Origin: Christiangramia sp. OXR-203
GTDB lineage: Bacteria > Bacteroidota > Bacteroidia > Flavobacteriales > Flavobacteriaceae
NCBI RefSeq assembly: GCF_034372165.1
Contig: NZ_CP139698.1
Coordinates: 2,294,001-2,358,000 of the forward strand
Length of the DNA stretch: 64,000 nucleotides
Direction of reading: 5' to 3'
Part shown: positions 52,818-62,195 of the stretch, one piece after another
Position numbering within the stretch: position 1 is the stretch's first letter
Layout: each line of letters opens with the position of its first letter
Translations under genes and position numbers: made by a program
Notes under the pieces: generated by a model
What the model was told of the DNA's origin: nothing
Databases searched by the model: none
What the model saw: only the letters and a program-made list of their open reading frames with translations

Positions 52818-53970
52818 ATAGCTAAGGTAAAACCCAAGTACTTTCAAGCTAATTTCGACATATAAGTTTCCTGGAAATAGGTTCCTGATTAAGCGATTGC
52901 ATATGCCTGTCTAAGCAATTTATTACATACGGCAAGAAGTGCTAGCTTCTTATTCTTCCCCTTCTCTACTATACTCTCATAGAGCTCCTTGCAAGCTTGG
53001 TTCTACAAGTAGTGCTGCTACACGTAAATAATAAATTTCGAAGTTTCCGATTCCCCACTTACTGAATTTATTTCTTCCTGTTACACTAGTTCCAGATTGT
53101 CTGATCGTTGCCGTTCGCCAACTCTAAAGACAAAGCTGCCTGGTATTCTCAAAACTGGTAAATCCATCGGTAAGTACAATCAACAGTATCGCGGTCTTCT
53201 TTACCATTCCAGGTATGGTATACTAGTCAACTGTTCCAATTGATGATTCTGTGTTTCTTCCACTAGAGATTCCAGTTTGGTTTCAATCTGGGTTAACTCC
53301 TTCTCTAATTGTAGCATTCGGTTCAGAGAGCTACTGACGGTTTTCGAAGTGGGTCCCTAGGTTTTCTCCTCATATGTTTTATTCTTGACGGCAATATACT
53401 GTTACAGGTAAAGATTCTGAAGACTCAAGAGTTGCAAACTTTGCGCCCTTACGGCATTTCTAGCTGTATACAATGGTACTTCGTTCGCCTGAGCATACTC
53501 ACAGATCGCTTTAGCATCGCTCTTATCAGTCTTAACCTTGGAAAGCTTCATTAAAATAAAAGGCATTACTGAAAGTGGATTCATAACCGATACTTTTATT
53601 CCATTCTCATAGAGGTGCTGAGCCAGCCGGTAATGCTAGTAACCGGTAGTCATAAAAAACCTTTTAAACCATTTTTAACTGATCATGGTTGCCATTCTGA
53701 TCAACTACATCAAAGAAAGATTTGCTAATATCTACTCCGTAAAAATGTTTCATTTTATACATAACAGATTTTTGGAAAGAACAGCTACTTTGGTTTTCGT
53801 TGACTTTAAAACAAGAGCCAGGTTTCATAGAACTCGGGCGTTATTAAAGTTATAAAGAGAGAGGACTATCATTATTAACTGAAACCCAAATTCTAACGGT
53901 TTCTATATTTAATTACTTTCTTTGGTTCTATCCAATTTAACTATCAAAATTTAGAAAAATTAAACTTAAG
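52818..53970 (-). mobile_element. decayed IS110-family element related to the 1201-bp copies
   Basis: Aligns throughout with the 1201-bp element but with many substitutions, small deletions and frame breaks (for example near 53000, 53340 and 53640). It occupies the same attC position. The transposase is not expressible; one short intact stretch remains at 53402-53584. The region matching the guide hairpin has also drifted. Confidence 0.85.
52850..53764 (-). pseudogene. IS110-family transposase remnant
   Basis: Contains recognisable pieces of the DEDD domain (KVKTDKSDAKAICEYAQ in the 53402-53584 frame) and of the N-terminus near 53760, separated by frameshifts and stops. Non-functional. Confidence 0.8.
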
Positions 53971-54105
53971 ACGGTTAATCGCCAATGATTGGTAGCGTAA
54001 GTAGAAAATTGTATTTTAGAATTCAATCATAAAAGCAATTAAACCGACAAACCGCGTTCTTACTGGAGCAACTTGCAATAGCCCCGATCGTTGGCAACAA
54101 GCTAA

Positions 54106-54684
54106 ATGAACATCGACCTAAAAGAAATATCGTCATTCTTCGAAACCGAATATCCGTTGAATAAAGATGGATTACGCAAATTACTTTCGTTATTTAAATT
54201 AGAAAAAGTAAAAAGAGGAACGCAACTTCTTAAAGCTGGAACAGAAGAAAAAAAATTGCGATTTTTGAATAAAGGTGTCATAAGAGAATATTATGCAACC
54301 TCAGATAAAGAGGTTAACATTAACTTCTATACAGAGCCTCAGTTTATTACCGATTTAACTTCTTTTAATGCCGATTCTAAAACGAAAAAATATCAAGAGG
54401 CTTTACGTGATGTTGAGCTTCTTGCAATCGACAAAAGTTCCTTTAGAAAATTACTGAATGAGTACGACTGTGGAAAATCCTTCATAGATTTATCATTTCA
54501 ACGATTGCTAAGAAACAAAGAACTTTTTGAATATAATAGAATAACCAAAAGTCCAGAGGTACTGTACAATGAACTTTTCATTTACAGACCAAATTGGCTT
54601 GATAAAATTCCACAGTATCATATTGCTTCGTACTTAAATATTACACCTGAAACTTTAAGCCGAATCCGTAAGCGTATTTCTTGA
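54106..54684 (+). CDS. Crp/Fnr-family transcription regulator
   Basis: 192 residues. N-terminal cyclic-nucleotide-binding fold (KRGTQLLKAGTEEKKLRFLNKGVIREYY at about residues 35-62) and a C-terminal helix-turn-helix (IPQYHIASYLNITPETLSRIRKRI at 168-191). Length is normal for Bacteroidetes Crp/Fnr proteins. It starts 16 bases after the cassette boundary and is followed 57 bases later by a metallo-beta-lactamase-fold gene that it may control. Confidence 0.88.
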   Translation: MNIDLKEISSFFETEYPLNKDGLRKLLSLFKLEKVKRGTQLLKAGTEEKKLRFLNKGVIREYYATSDKEVNINFYTEPQFITDLTSFNADSKTKKYQEALRDVELLAIDKSSFRKLLNEYDCGKSFIDLSFQRLLRNKELFEYNRITKSPEVLYNELFIYRPNWLDKIPQYHIASYLNITPETLSRIRKRIS

Positions 54685-54741
54685 TTCAAATCAATGAAAA
54701 GCATATCATCTCATGATAATTTTAAATCTTAAAACAAGATT

Positions 54742-55512
54742 ATGAAAATACGTCACTTGCGAAATGCCACAATGGTCATAGAGGCTAAAGAACAATTTAT
54801 TTTAGTTGATCCAATGCTAGGAGAAAAGGGAACTGCCGGACCGCCTTTTACACTTTTCAGATTTAAACCTAAAAGAAACCCAATTCTTGATTTACCAAAC
54901 AATGCGATGGATATAGTGAATAAAACAACACATTGTATCATTACACATTTACATCCAGACCATTTAGACAAAAAGGCAGAAAAATTCTTAATATCAAATA
55001 ACATCCCCATTACCTGTAGTATTAAGGATGAACAGATATTAAGAAAACGAGGTCTGAATGTAGTAGAAACTGTTGATTATTGGAAAGAATCTGATTTTTT
55101 AGGAGGAACTATTGAGGGTATCCCAGCAAGACACGGTTACGGTTTTGTTGCAAAACCAATGGGTAACGTTATGGGTTTCTTTATTCAATTACCGAATGAG
55201 AAAACTATTTATTTAAGTGCCGACACCATTTACACAGAAAATGTTGATAAAGTTTTAAAACAATTTAAGCCCGATATCAACGTAGTCGCCTGTGGAACTG
55301 CTCAACTCGATATTTTTAAACCATTGCTAATGACAATGGATGATATTATTACATTCACCAAAAACTCATCTGGTATTGTAATTGCAAATCATTTGGAAGC
55401 TGTTAATCATTGTCCGACTACAAGAACGCAATTAGCAAATGAGTTTAAAAGACATGGCCTATTGGCAAAAGCAAGAATTCCGAATGATGGAGAAACAATA
55501 GAAATTGAATAA
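54742..55512 (+). CDS. metallo-beta-lactamase-fold hydrolase (UlaG-like)
   Basis: 256 residues. Metal motif THLHPDHLD (about residues 73-81), further ligands ARHGYGF (His near 130) and ADTIYTE (Asp near 158), and NHLEAVNH near the C-terminus. The overall layout with an N-terminal MKIRHLRNATMVIEA matches UlaG/YhfI-like hydrolases. Substrate unknown. Second gene of the last recognisable cassette. Confidence 0.88.
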   Translation: MKIRHLRNATMVIEAKEQFILVDPMLGEKGTAGPPFTLFRFKPKRNPILDLPNNAMDIVNKTTHCIITHLHPDHLDKKAEKFLISNNIPITCSIKDEQILRKRGLNVVETVDYWKESDFLGGTIEGIPARHGYGFVAKPMGNVMGFFIQLPNEKTIYLSADTIYTENVDKVLKQFKPDINVVACGTAQLDIFKPLLMTMDDIITFTKNSSGIVIANHLEAVNHCPTTRTQLANEFKRHGLLAKARIPNDGETIEIE

Positions 55513-55519
55513 AGCCAGT

Positions 55520-55645
55520 TGCCAGCAATGTGAATAATTCATTGCTAACTATAGCTACTTACACAAGTCCTCGTCGACTTTCTATTCGATTTTATTTGCT
55601 TACCTTAATACTATGGCACACAATGGAATCGCGAGACCGTTGGCG
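55520..55645 (+). repeat. attC site 46, degenerate array end
   Basis: R''-like TGCCAGC, and GCGAGACCG with R' GTTGGCG on the right; the arms and loop have lost most pairing. The preceding cassette's two ends still mirror each other (GTTGGCAACAAGCT at 54090 and AGCCAGTTGCCAGC). Confidence 0.6.
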
Positions 55646-55662
55646 ATTATTAATAACACTAA

Positions 55663-56075
55663 ATGAATAAAGAGCAAAGATGGGTAGAAGCAGGATACCA
55701 GACTTTTGCTGTTGAAGGTCCTCAAACATTACGAATCGAGAAACTTGCAAAATCAGTTGGTAAGAATTAATCCTCAGTCTACCATTTCTTTTCTGACATG
55801 GAGGTTTTTACTGAACGCTTTTGAACTTTCATATGACACAAGCTAAAGTAATGAGCGAGAAAGAATCAAATGCTCAGAATTAGGCCGAATTAACACAAAT
55901 AATTTTGGACCATAAACTTGATTTGCTTTTCAATCGCCAGTTAGGAATTTATAAAGATAATTCAGATTCTCAAACCTGCTTTATTAAAACGAATGAGATT
56001 TCTTTATCTGGGTTTGTGCCAATATGGAAAAAAGTAATTGATTTAAATGATAATAACCATCTGGCCAAATGGTAA
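55663..56075 (+). pseudogene. TetR-family regulator pseudogene
   Basis: Starts with a good TetR N-terminus (AVEGPQTLRIEKLAKSVG), broken by a TAA at 55768, after which SSVYHFFSDMEVFTERF continues in the same frame; further stops follow near 55822 and 55880. The remaining C-terminal stretch ends at 56075. Follows a degenerate attC, so it looks like the first dead cassette at the array boundary. Confidence 0.75.
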
Positions 56076-56199
56076 TGTTGCTCAGTATAGAAAACTTTTT
56101 TCTTCAAATCACGGATGAGACCTTAAATTTGATCTAATCAAACAGGTCAGATATGCAAATTCCGTTTTGCAGAACACAAAAATTCCATAAGTAATTTAA

Positions 56200-56966
56200 A
56201 AGCAACCGCCTTTGTGATGGGCTTTTTTGGTCCGATATTTTTCTTAGGATCCAGGTTCAGTATTTCTGAAGCAGCCCGATCGACCTCAGACTTTTTAAGT
56301 TGGCCAATAGACGGTGTTCTAGTTTATACCGAACCTACAACAAGATTTATATCTGCATTCACAGCAGGTTTCTTATTCGGTTGGGGAGTAATGATATGGT
56401 GCTTATTAATGTGGGTTCATTTATGAGAAAGCTCCTGAATTTGTATGACGTAGTGTCCTTATTGGTTCACTCTCCTGGCTTGCTTTGGATAATACGGGTC
56501 CAATCGCTTCAGATAATAATTTAAATGCATTTTTAAATATCATAGTCCTTCTATTGGCAATTGGACCAATATGGGCGTCAGCTAAAGACAAATAATCACT
56601 CAAAATTAAAGTTACAACGGAACAAAAAAATAAATACTACTTTTTAAAAGGTCTGTTAATAATCCACACACTTGGTTTATTAATTTATACAGTTATTGCA
56701 ATCCAAAATGGTGGTGCCAATTTGCTGGCAAAAGCACAAGAATTGCTACTTCAATGACTTGGATGGGTCAATTCGCCTTAGACTTTCGATGTTATTTAAT
56801 ACTATCAGCATTATGGATTGCTTGGAGAGACAAGTTCTCACTTAATTCAATTGTAATTGCGATAGTAGCAATGATTCTAGGGATTATTGTATTAGCACCA
56901 TATTTACTCTATTTATTATCTAAAGAGAAGGGTGATTTAAAAAGGGCCTTAATTGAAAACAGATAA
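56200..56966 (+). pseudogene. one or two decayed membrane-protein genes
   Basis: Pieces of hydrophobic protein occur in shifting frames: 56214-56426 (GVMIWCLLMWVHL), about 56485-56595 (NIIVLLLAIGPIWASAKD) and 56754-56966 (NSIVIAIVAMILGIIVLAPYLLYLL). No single frame is long enough. Probably dead genes of two adjoining integral membrane proteins. Family not named. Confidence 0.6.
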
Positions 56967-57095
56967 AACTACCGCTAAAGTTTTTTGCAGGAAAGTTAAT
57001 TTTAGATGTGAAAGAAGTATCTAAAACCACCGCAAGCAAACTGCTGAGAGAAATTTATTATTACACTTAGAAAATAAAATTCCATATAAAACTAC

Positions 57096-57245
57096 TGCCA
57101 ACACGGTACATGAACATTAACAGTTTGAGTGAAAACTCGAACCGTTTTTGTCTAAATTCAAGTATATTGTTTTACCAGAAGTAACGTCTAGAAATACGCT
57201 ATTGCTCCTACACAAACTGTTGCAACAAGCCGAAAAATCCAACTC
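57096..57245 (+). other. possible last remnant of attC and non-coding cassette sequence
   Basis: TGCCAACACGGTACATG at 57096 resembles an R''-L'' junction, and CGCTATTGCTCCTACACA at about 57197 resembles the start of the non-coding cassette (TGCTATTGCTCCGCACA). Too diverged to be sure. Confidence 0.3.
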
Positions 57246-57908
57246 ATGAGATACATTTTGATAAATAAAAGGAGTAAAAAATCACATAGTATGATAGTAA
57301 TTGTAATGCTCTCTATAGGCCTATTATGCGTTTCATGTAAGGAAAGATCTGATTCTTCGAAAAACACAGAAGGTGATTTAATAACGAAAATCAATGCTGT
57401 TCAGGAACAAGTGATGGCACAAGGAAATGTTTCGGCAAAAGAGGAACAGGCTTTATTAAGTTTATGCAGCATAGTTTCGCAAAATGATGGTATGGCAATC
57501 TATACTTCTGACGATAGTATTATATTGAAAGATGTAGAAATTGCTCCAGTTTATAATGGTTGTGAAGATCTATCAGAAAAAGAAACAAGAGAATGCTTCA
57601 AAGAAAAAGTAGCGGAATTTGTTAAGGATGAATTCAACTCAGATTTATTGAAGGATTTAAGTCTTTCAGAACCAAAGGAGGTTGAATCCTTTTTTATAAT
57701 CACAGAAAACGGAAATCTAACCGGCATAAAGGTGAGAGATACAGAATTAAACATTCAAGCTGAAATTTTAAGAGTGCTTAGGAAACTGCCCGTTATGAAA
57801 CCAGCTATTGATGATGGAAAAAATGTTTCTGTATTATGCTCTATAGTAGTTCGATATAAAGATAATATCGAAATTGATTTCGTTTACATTCCTGAAAGAC
57901 CAAATTAG
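57246..57908 (+). CDS. lipoprotein with TonB-C-terminal-like domain
   Basis: 220 residues. N-terminus with a hydrophobic segment and lipobox CVSC (Cys at about residue 31); ATG 57291 is a shorter alternative start. From about residue 100 the pattern PVYNGCEDL...CFKEKVAEFV...LPVMKPAIDDGKNVSVLCSIVVRYK follows TonB C-terminal-like domains found in stand-alone Bacteroidetes proteins. It may bind receptors or the cell wall. First clearly intact chromosomal gene after the array. Confidence 0.72.
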   Translation: MRYILINKRSKKSHSMIVIVMLSIGLLCVSCKERSDSSKNTEGDLITKINAVQEQVMAQGNVSAKEEQALLSLCSIVSQNDGMAIYTSDDSIILKDVEIAPVYNGCEDLSEKETRECFKEKVAEFVKDEFNSDLLKDLSLSEPKEVESFFIITENGNLTGIKVRDTELNIQAEILRVLRKLPVMKPAIDDGKNVSVLCSIVVRYKDNIEIDFVYIPERPN

Positions 57909-58089
57909 AATTAAATGTATAACTTATCGTATTGAGAATATGTCAGTCACCTAAAAAATAGAATTATTAATAAAAAGGAGAACCAGTGTGTCTTAGAAAC
58001 GAGAAAAAAATGGTGAAATTGACTAATAAATAATACTGCTTCCTCAACCGGAGACAAAAAGCACATTGAAAATTCAAATTTTAAATAGT

Positions 58090-58596
58090 ATGAAGCTCTC
58101 AACCATTTTATTTTTACTGCTGATCTTTGCTGAACCAATGCTAGCGCAGGATATTGATTTTGAAAAGTTAGAGGTTAATGGTCAAAGTATTTGTTCTTCG
58201 AAAAGTTTAATTCTGGAAAAATTTGGAGAACCTATAGAAATAACAAATCCAGATTATGAATGTGGCTTTCTTTCATCAGCAGAACAAATGAAAGAATTTG
58301 AATCAATGGTTTATAAAGACATCGTCTTTACCGGAAATAGAGAAAGTGATTATATTTTAGATGAATTCAAATTCAATAGCGATATATATACTTTAAATTA
58401 TGGTGGCGTTGACTTGGATAAAGAAACAACAATAGAAAAGCTACAAGAAATATTTGGAAAATTTGATGATAAATATTCATCCGATCAATCAATTTATATA
58501 TTTATTCCCAACCTGGATAAAATGCAAGGTGACGGTTATTTATTTCAGTTTAAAAAAGGCAAGCTAGTTTTGATTGAATATTGGAGTCGCTGTTAA
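58090..58596 (+). CDS. exported protein of unknown function
   Basis: 168 residues from ATG 58090 (MKLSTILFLLLIF... signal peptide ending LAQ). The mature part begins with a short helix and contains two Cys (SICSSK, YECGF) plus a final Cys. No family recognised. Not followed by an attC; lies in ordinary chromosome. Confidence 0.7.
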   Translation: MKLSTILFLLLIFAEPMLAQDIDFEKLEVNGQSICSSKSLILEKFGEPIEITNPDYECGFLSSAEQMKEFESMVYKDIVFTGNRESDYILDEFKFNSDIYTLNYGGVDLDKETTIEKLQEIFGKFDDKYSSDQSIYIFIPNLDKMQGDGYLFQFKKGKLVLIEYWSRC

Positions 58597-58967
58597 TTTT
58601 GTGGTAAATAGAAAATTATAAAAAACATCAAGTTTAATAACTTAACGCAACAAATCCGACATCAAAATCGCCCCAATAATTCCTCTTCTGAATGCAGTTT
58701 AGTACTCAGTCCCAACCAAAATTTTTAAGTGCTTAGGTTCATAGTGTTGAGGAACACCAATTAACAAATGATCTAATGCCGCAAAAACTATTCTTTTCAA
58801 TTCATTTAGGAGAATAGATAAAAAGTCAGATCTAAACTATAATTTTGATAAAACTATCGGTATTTATGCACTATAGATTGTTTACGCTCAAATAATAATC
58901 AGATAGTATATAGGACATTCCTTAGCTTTCTAATTAGTCTTTGAACAAATATCTTTTCAGCAGTAAT
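58597..58967. other. intergenic region, no gene seen
   Basis: 371 bases with only short frames. A segment near 58650 (TTAACGCAACAAATCCGACATC) faintly recalls the attC loop motif CCGACAAATCCG but has no arms. No RNA gene or clear promoter found. Confidence 0.4.
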
Positions 58968-59906
58968 ATGAAAATAACCTTTCTTAAGAGAATCCTGTTG
59001 CTATTGCTAATTGTAGTTCTATTAGCCTCTGTACTACCCCATCTCATAAAAAGTTATTGGCTAATAGATATATTTTCAAATTTTAAGATGCAACTTCTTA
59101 TCACTTCGATCTTATTAGTGATTCCTACCTTAATACTGCTGAGAAAACAGGTACTAGCAGTTCTAATATTAGGCATTAACATCCTATGGAATCTTTATTT
59201 TATCATCCCGTATTACATCGAAACAACAATTCCTGTAACTGACAGTCAATTCAAGATCTCAAGTATCAACTTACTTTCTAGTAATTCGAATAAACAATTA
59301 ACATCAAAATTCATCAAGAACGAAAGTCCGGATATAATGATATTAATGGAGCTTACTCCAAATTGGTTAGCTTATCTTGAGCCAGTAATAGCAGCCTATA
59401 AGTACAAAGAGATTGTTCCCCGGAATGATAATTTTGGCATCGCTTTATTAAGCAAGTATAAAATGACAAGTTCCGTGGACTATTTCAGTCTAAACGATAA
59501 ACCTTCCATTATTGGAAATATAAGTATTCTACAACAGGAATTTACGATCGTGGCGACTCATCCAGTTCCCCCTATCGGCCAGCAATCATTCTTGAACCGA
59601 AACAAGCAATTGTCCAATATAGCCAGTAATATTCCCGGATATTCTAAAAATCTAATTATAGCCGGTGACTTCAATACTTCATCCTTCTCGCCTCATTTTG
59701 ATAGCTTGCTGAAGCAGAATTTGAAAGATAGCAGGATTGGTTTTGGTCTTCTTCCAACCTGGCCTGCCGATTATAAGCTATTACAGACAACCTTAGATCA
59801 TTTCGTAGTATCCAAACATCTACAGATTTCTAAGAGAGCAACAGGACCAGATATTGGATCAGATCACCTTCCAATCACCATGAGCATTGGTTTAGAAGCC
59901 AATTAA
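58968..59906 (+). CDS. membrane protein with endonuclease/exonuclease/phosphatase-fold domain
   Basis: 312 residues from ATG 58968. Three hydrophobic segments in the first ~85 residues, then an EEP-fold domain: ISSINLLSSN, ILMELTPNWL (metal-binding Glu), IIAGDFNTSSFSPHFD and GSDHLPITM (Asp-His pair). Similar to VanJ-like and related membrane-bound EEP proteins that act on phosphodiesters or lipid pyrophosphates. Substrate unknown. Confidence 0.83.
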   Translation: MKITFLKRILLLLLIVVLLASVLPHLIKSYWLIDIFSNFKMQLLITSILLVIPTLILLRKQVLAVLILGINILWNLYFIIPYYIETTIPVTDSQFKISSINLLSSNSNKQLTSKFIKNESPDIMILMELTPNWLAYLEPVIAAYKYKEIVPRNDNFGIALLSKYKMTSSVDYFSLNDKPSIIGNISILQQEFTIVATHPVPPIGQQSFLNRNKQLSNIASNIPGYSKNLIIAGDFNTSSFSPHFDSLLKQNLKDSRIGFGLLPTWPADYKLLQTTLDHFVVSKHLQISKRATGPDIGSDHLPITMSIGLEAN

Positions 59907-59983
59907 AATATATAAATTTGTTTCAGCCTGGCCAGCAACATATATTAGATTTGAATTAAACCTCGGCACTTACAATTCTAATA

Positions 59984-60568
59984 ATGCAACAATCAAAAAA
60001 GAAGAGCTACTTTAAAGGCAAAACCGTATTTATAATTTCTATTCTAGTTATAACCACCACCTTTCTAAGTGTCTGGCTAAATGGAATGAGCTACAATAGA
60101 GGAATCACTACAAACCTCTACCTTTCTTTATCTATTATTGGAGTTATTCTATTCCTGTTCATGACCTACGGACTCTACACCGGCGCCGGACTTAAGGATA
60201 ATTTCCCCAAATTCAGAAGTTATACAAAGGGTGAATTTTTTGGTGAAGGTACTCCGGGTAATTTTGAAATGCCTACTTCAGCTGTTGGTGATGGGATAGC
60301 AGGATTTCTTATTTCCATACTGCTCTGGATCCTCATGACGGTGGCCATGATTTTATTATTCATATTACTGGAAGCTTTGTTCTGGTTCACTTTATTCATC
60401 CTTATTTTGATGCTTTACTGGGTGTTTTTTAGAGCATTAAAACTGGTTTTTAATAGATCCGGTAAAACTGCTGGAAATATTGTGCTCTCTATGTCCTACT
60501 CATTCACGTACACGATTTTATATTTAGGATGGATCTTTGTGATCGCTTTCCTTGCAGATACTTTTTAA
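59984..60568 (+). CDS. integral membrane protein of unknown function
   Basis: 194 residues with about five hydrophobic segments: 15-30, 45-65, a Gly-rich soluble stretch 65-105, then 105-150 and 165-190. Positively charged N-terminus (QQSKKKSYFKGK). No family recognised. Confidence 0.72.
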   Translation: MQQSKKKSYFKGKTVFIISILVITTTFLSVWLNGMSYNRGITTNLYLSLSIIGVILFLFMTYGLYTGAGLKDNFPKFRSYTKGEFFGEGTPGNFEMPTSAVGDGIAGFLISILLWILMTVAMILLFILLEALFWFTLFILILMLYWVFFRALKLVFNRSGKTAGNIVLSMSYSFTYTILYLGWIFVIAFLADTF

Positions 60569-60894
60569 AATTTTGTTTCTAAAAAAAATCCAACTATTAC
60601 AATATAATCACCTTTCAATACACTATATTCATCAAATTAGATCTGTATTTTAGAATTTACATATGACGCCGTTAGAACGGGTAATACTGTAGCTTGAAGT
60701 TATTTATTTTCTGAAACTGTAAATTTTAAATCAGTAATAATTTGTTGATGCTACTATTTTATACTAAAAAAATAACTTCGGAAAGTTTTATGACTATAAC
60801 CAATTATTTTCAGTCAGTTATGTATATTTAACTATTCCCTGAAGACTGATGTACTCCAATAAGTAGATCCTGTATTCTTTAAAACGACAGAACA
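60569..60894. other. intergenic region, no gene seen
   Basis: 326 bases, AT-rich, only short frames and no attC. A promoter for the following gene is expected here but no exact consensus was found. Confidence 0.4.
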
Positions 60895-61248
60895 ATGAAA
60901 TTCAAATTCGTAGTAATTGCACTACTATTCTGTTTTACCGGCATAAATGCTCAGGAACAGAAGCCAGATCCTAAAAAACCTTATTCGGTTACAGAACTTA
61001 GGTTTGAGACTAAAAAATTAAGTGAATTAACCGATTTCGATTGGAATTCTCTGGATACGATCTTTGCAAACAATCCTCCTGAAACAGAAATTAACCTGAT
61101 TTTCGAAATAAACGGCAAAGTCCGATTAAAAACCACAACAGTAGATAACATCAAATTTGTTGTTTCTGGCAAGGCTTCAGAACTAGATTCTTTAAAGGTC
61201 AAAGCTCAGGAGCTTATAAGCAAACTTGAGTCCAATATGAAAGAATGA
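60895..61248 (+). CDS. small exported protein of unknown function
   Basis: 117 residues, signal peptide ending NAQ. The mature part is rich in Lys/Glu with a strand pair (EINLIFEINGKVRLKTTTV) and a C-terminal helix. No family recognised. Lies 82 bases before the next exported protein gene and may share its promoter. Confidence 0.72.
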   Translation: MKFKFVVIALLFCFTGINAQEQKPDPKKPYSVTELRFETKKLSELTDFDWNSLDTIFANNPPETEINLIFEINGKVRLKTTTVDNIKFVVSGKASELDSLKVKAQELISKLESNMKE

Positions 61249-61330
61249 TAATTGGAATTCTACAGGTTACATTTAAAAATGTTCCTATTGACTTATGAAT
61301 ATTTGCTCTCGAATCTATAAAAATAATCCA

Positions 61331-61999
61331 ATGAAAAAGATACTTCTAAGCCTGGCACTACTTCCCCTGTTGATTCAGGCTCAATCCGATCAAATCGAGA
61401 ATTCAGAAGTCATCAATAAGCAGATCCAGGCTGAAACAGCTATGATCGATGTAACGCTGAACAGTCGGGCAGAGACCGAGGAAATGCAACTGCTATATGA
61501 CTTTGAGAATATAAACAAATCTGAATTTACTTTTGATGGCGAGTCTTTAAAAGGACGTTACTATGTTTTACGAATGAAAGAATTTCTGGATGGAAAATTG
61601 ATCGAAACCAGCAGTCTTTTTGACGAACGTGGAAACAAAATGTTTAAGATCGACTCCAGCAGCACTTCTTTTAAATTGATGAGCAAAATCGATCAGGGTG
61701 ATCTTAAGATCTGGTTAAGGGGTCAACAATTTGGCAGCAAACAATCACACTTTGCACTTACCAATGACAATGGCAGGTATGTCGCCAAAGATTTTTTCGG
61801 AAGTAAAAAAAAGCTTGAAGAAGATATCAATAAACCATTTCATTTGATGGCCATCATCACTCCCAACAGAAATCCTGATGGTTCTGGTTCTTATTGCCGC
61901 GTCGCACAGTCTGAAATTGATCCTGAAAAATTGGGTACTGTTTTCGATATTCCGCATTATTACCTGATTGAAATTGAATTTATTGAATCTGAAGAGTAA
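61331..61999 (+). CDS. exported protein, chromosomal homologue of a cassette gene
   Basis: 222 residues from ATG 61331 (MKKILLSLALLPLL... ending QAQ); an in-frame ATG at 61295 is less likely. The C-terminal AIITPNRNPDGSGSYCRVAQ, and the final strand YYLIEIEF, match the cassette protein at 28446-29084. GC content is higher than in the array. Function unknown, periplasmic or surface. Confidence 0.75.
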   Translation: MKKILLSLALLPLLIQAQSDQIENSEVINKQIQAETAMIDVTLNSRAETEEMQLLYDFENINKSEFTFDGESLKGRYYVLRMKEFLDGKLIETSSLFDERGNKMFKIDSSSTSFKLMSKIDQGDLKIWLRGQQFGSKQSHFALTNDNGRYVAKDFFGSKKKLEEDINKPFHLMAIITPNRNPDGSGSYCRVAQSEIDPEKLGTVFDIPHYYLIEIEFIESEE

Positions 62000-62195
62000 A
62001 AATTTATTTTCTTCCGAAGAAAATGAGCAAATAACAAAGGGTTTAGCCCTAAACGTTAGTAGTTCAACATATTATCGCACAGAATGTTTGCTATTATTCG
62101 CTATACACTGCTAATAGTGCTGAAGTGTGGAGGTCGATTATATTTGGATATCAAACGGGAATTTCTAAATTTGACAAACATCAAAAATTACATCA

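Larger units (their letters stand above)
52809..54096 (+). repeat. attC site 45, decayed and interrupted by an IS110 remnant
   Basis: R'' TCACAAC at 52809; left arm CGGTTAATCGCC resumes at 53972; the right arm (GCAACTTGCAATAGCCCCGATCG) has several changes; R' GTTGGCA at 54090. Confidence 0.75.

Noticed and set aside
52402-53584. Possible independent small genes within the region after 52162
   Set aside because: The minus-strand frame at 52386-52571 is a shadow of the exported protein, and 53402-53584 is a fragment of the decayed IS110 transposase.
110-55645. Regularly spaced repeats as a CRISPR array
   Set aside because: Repeats are about 133 bp and palindromic over their full length, and the spacers are whole genes of 0.4-5 kb; this is a cassette array, not CRISPR.
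110-55645. Repeats as MITEs or REP elements scattered between ordinary genes
   Set aside because: Every repeat has the same orientation, the units between are unrelated single genes, and each unit's two ends match each other, which fits cassette units bounded by attC rather than transposed repeats.
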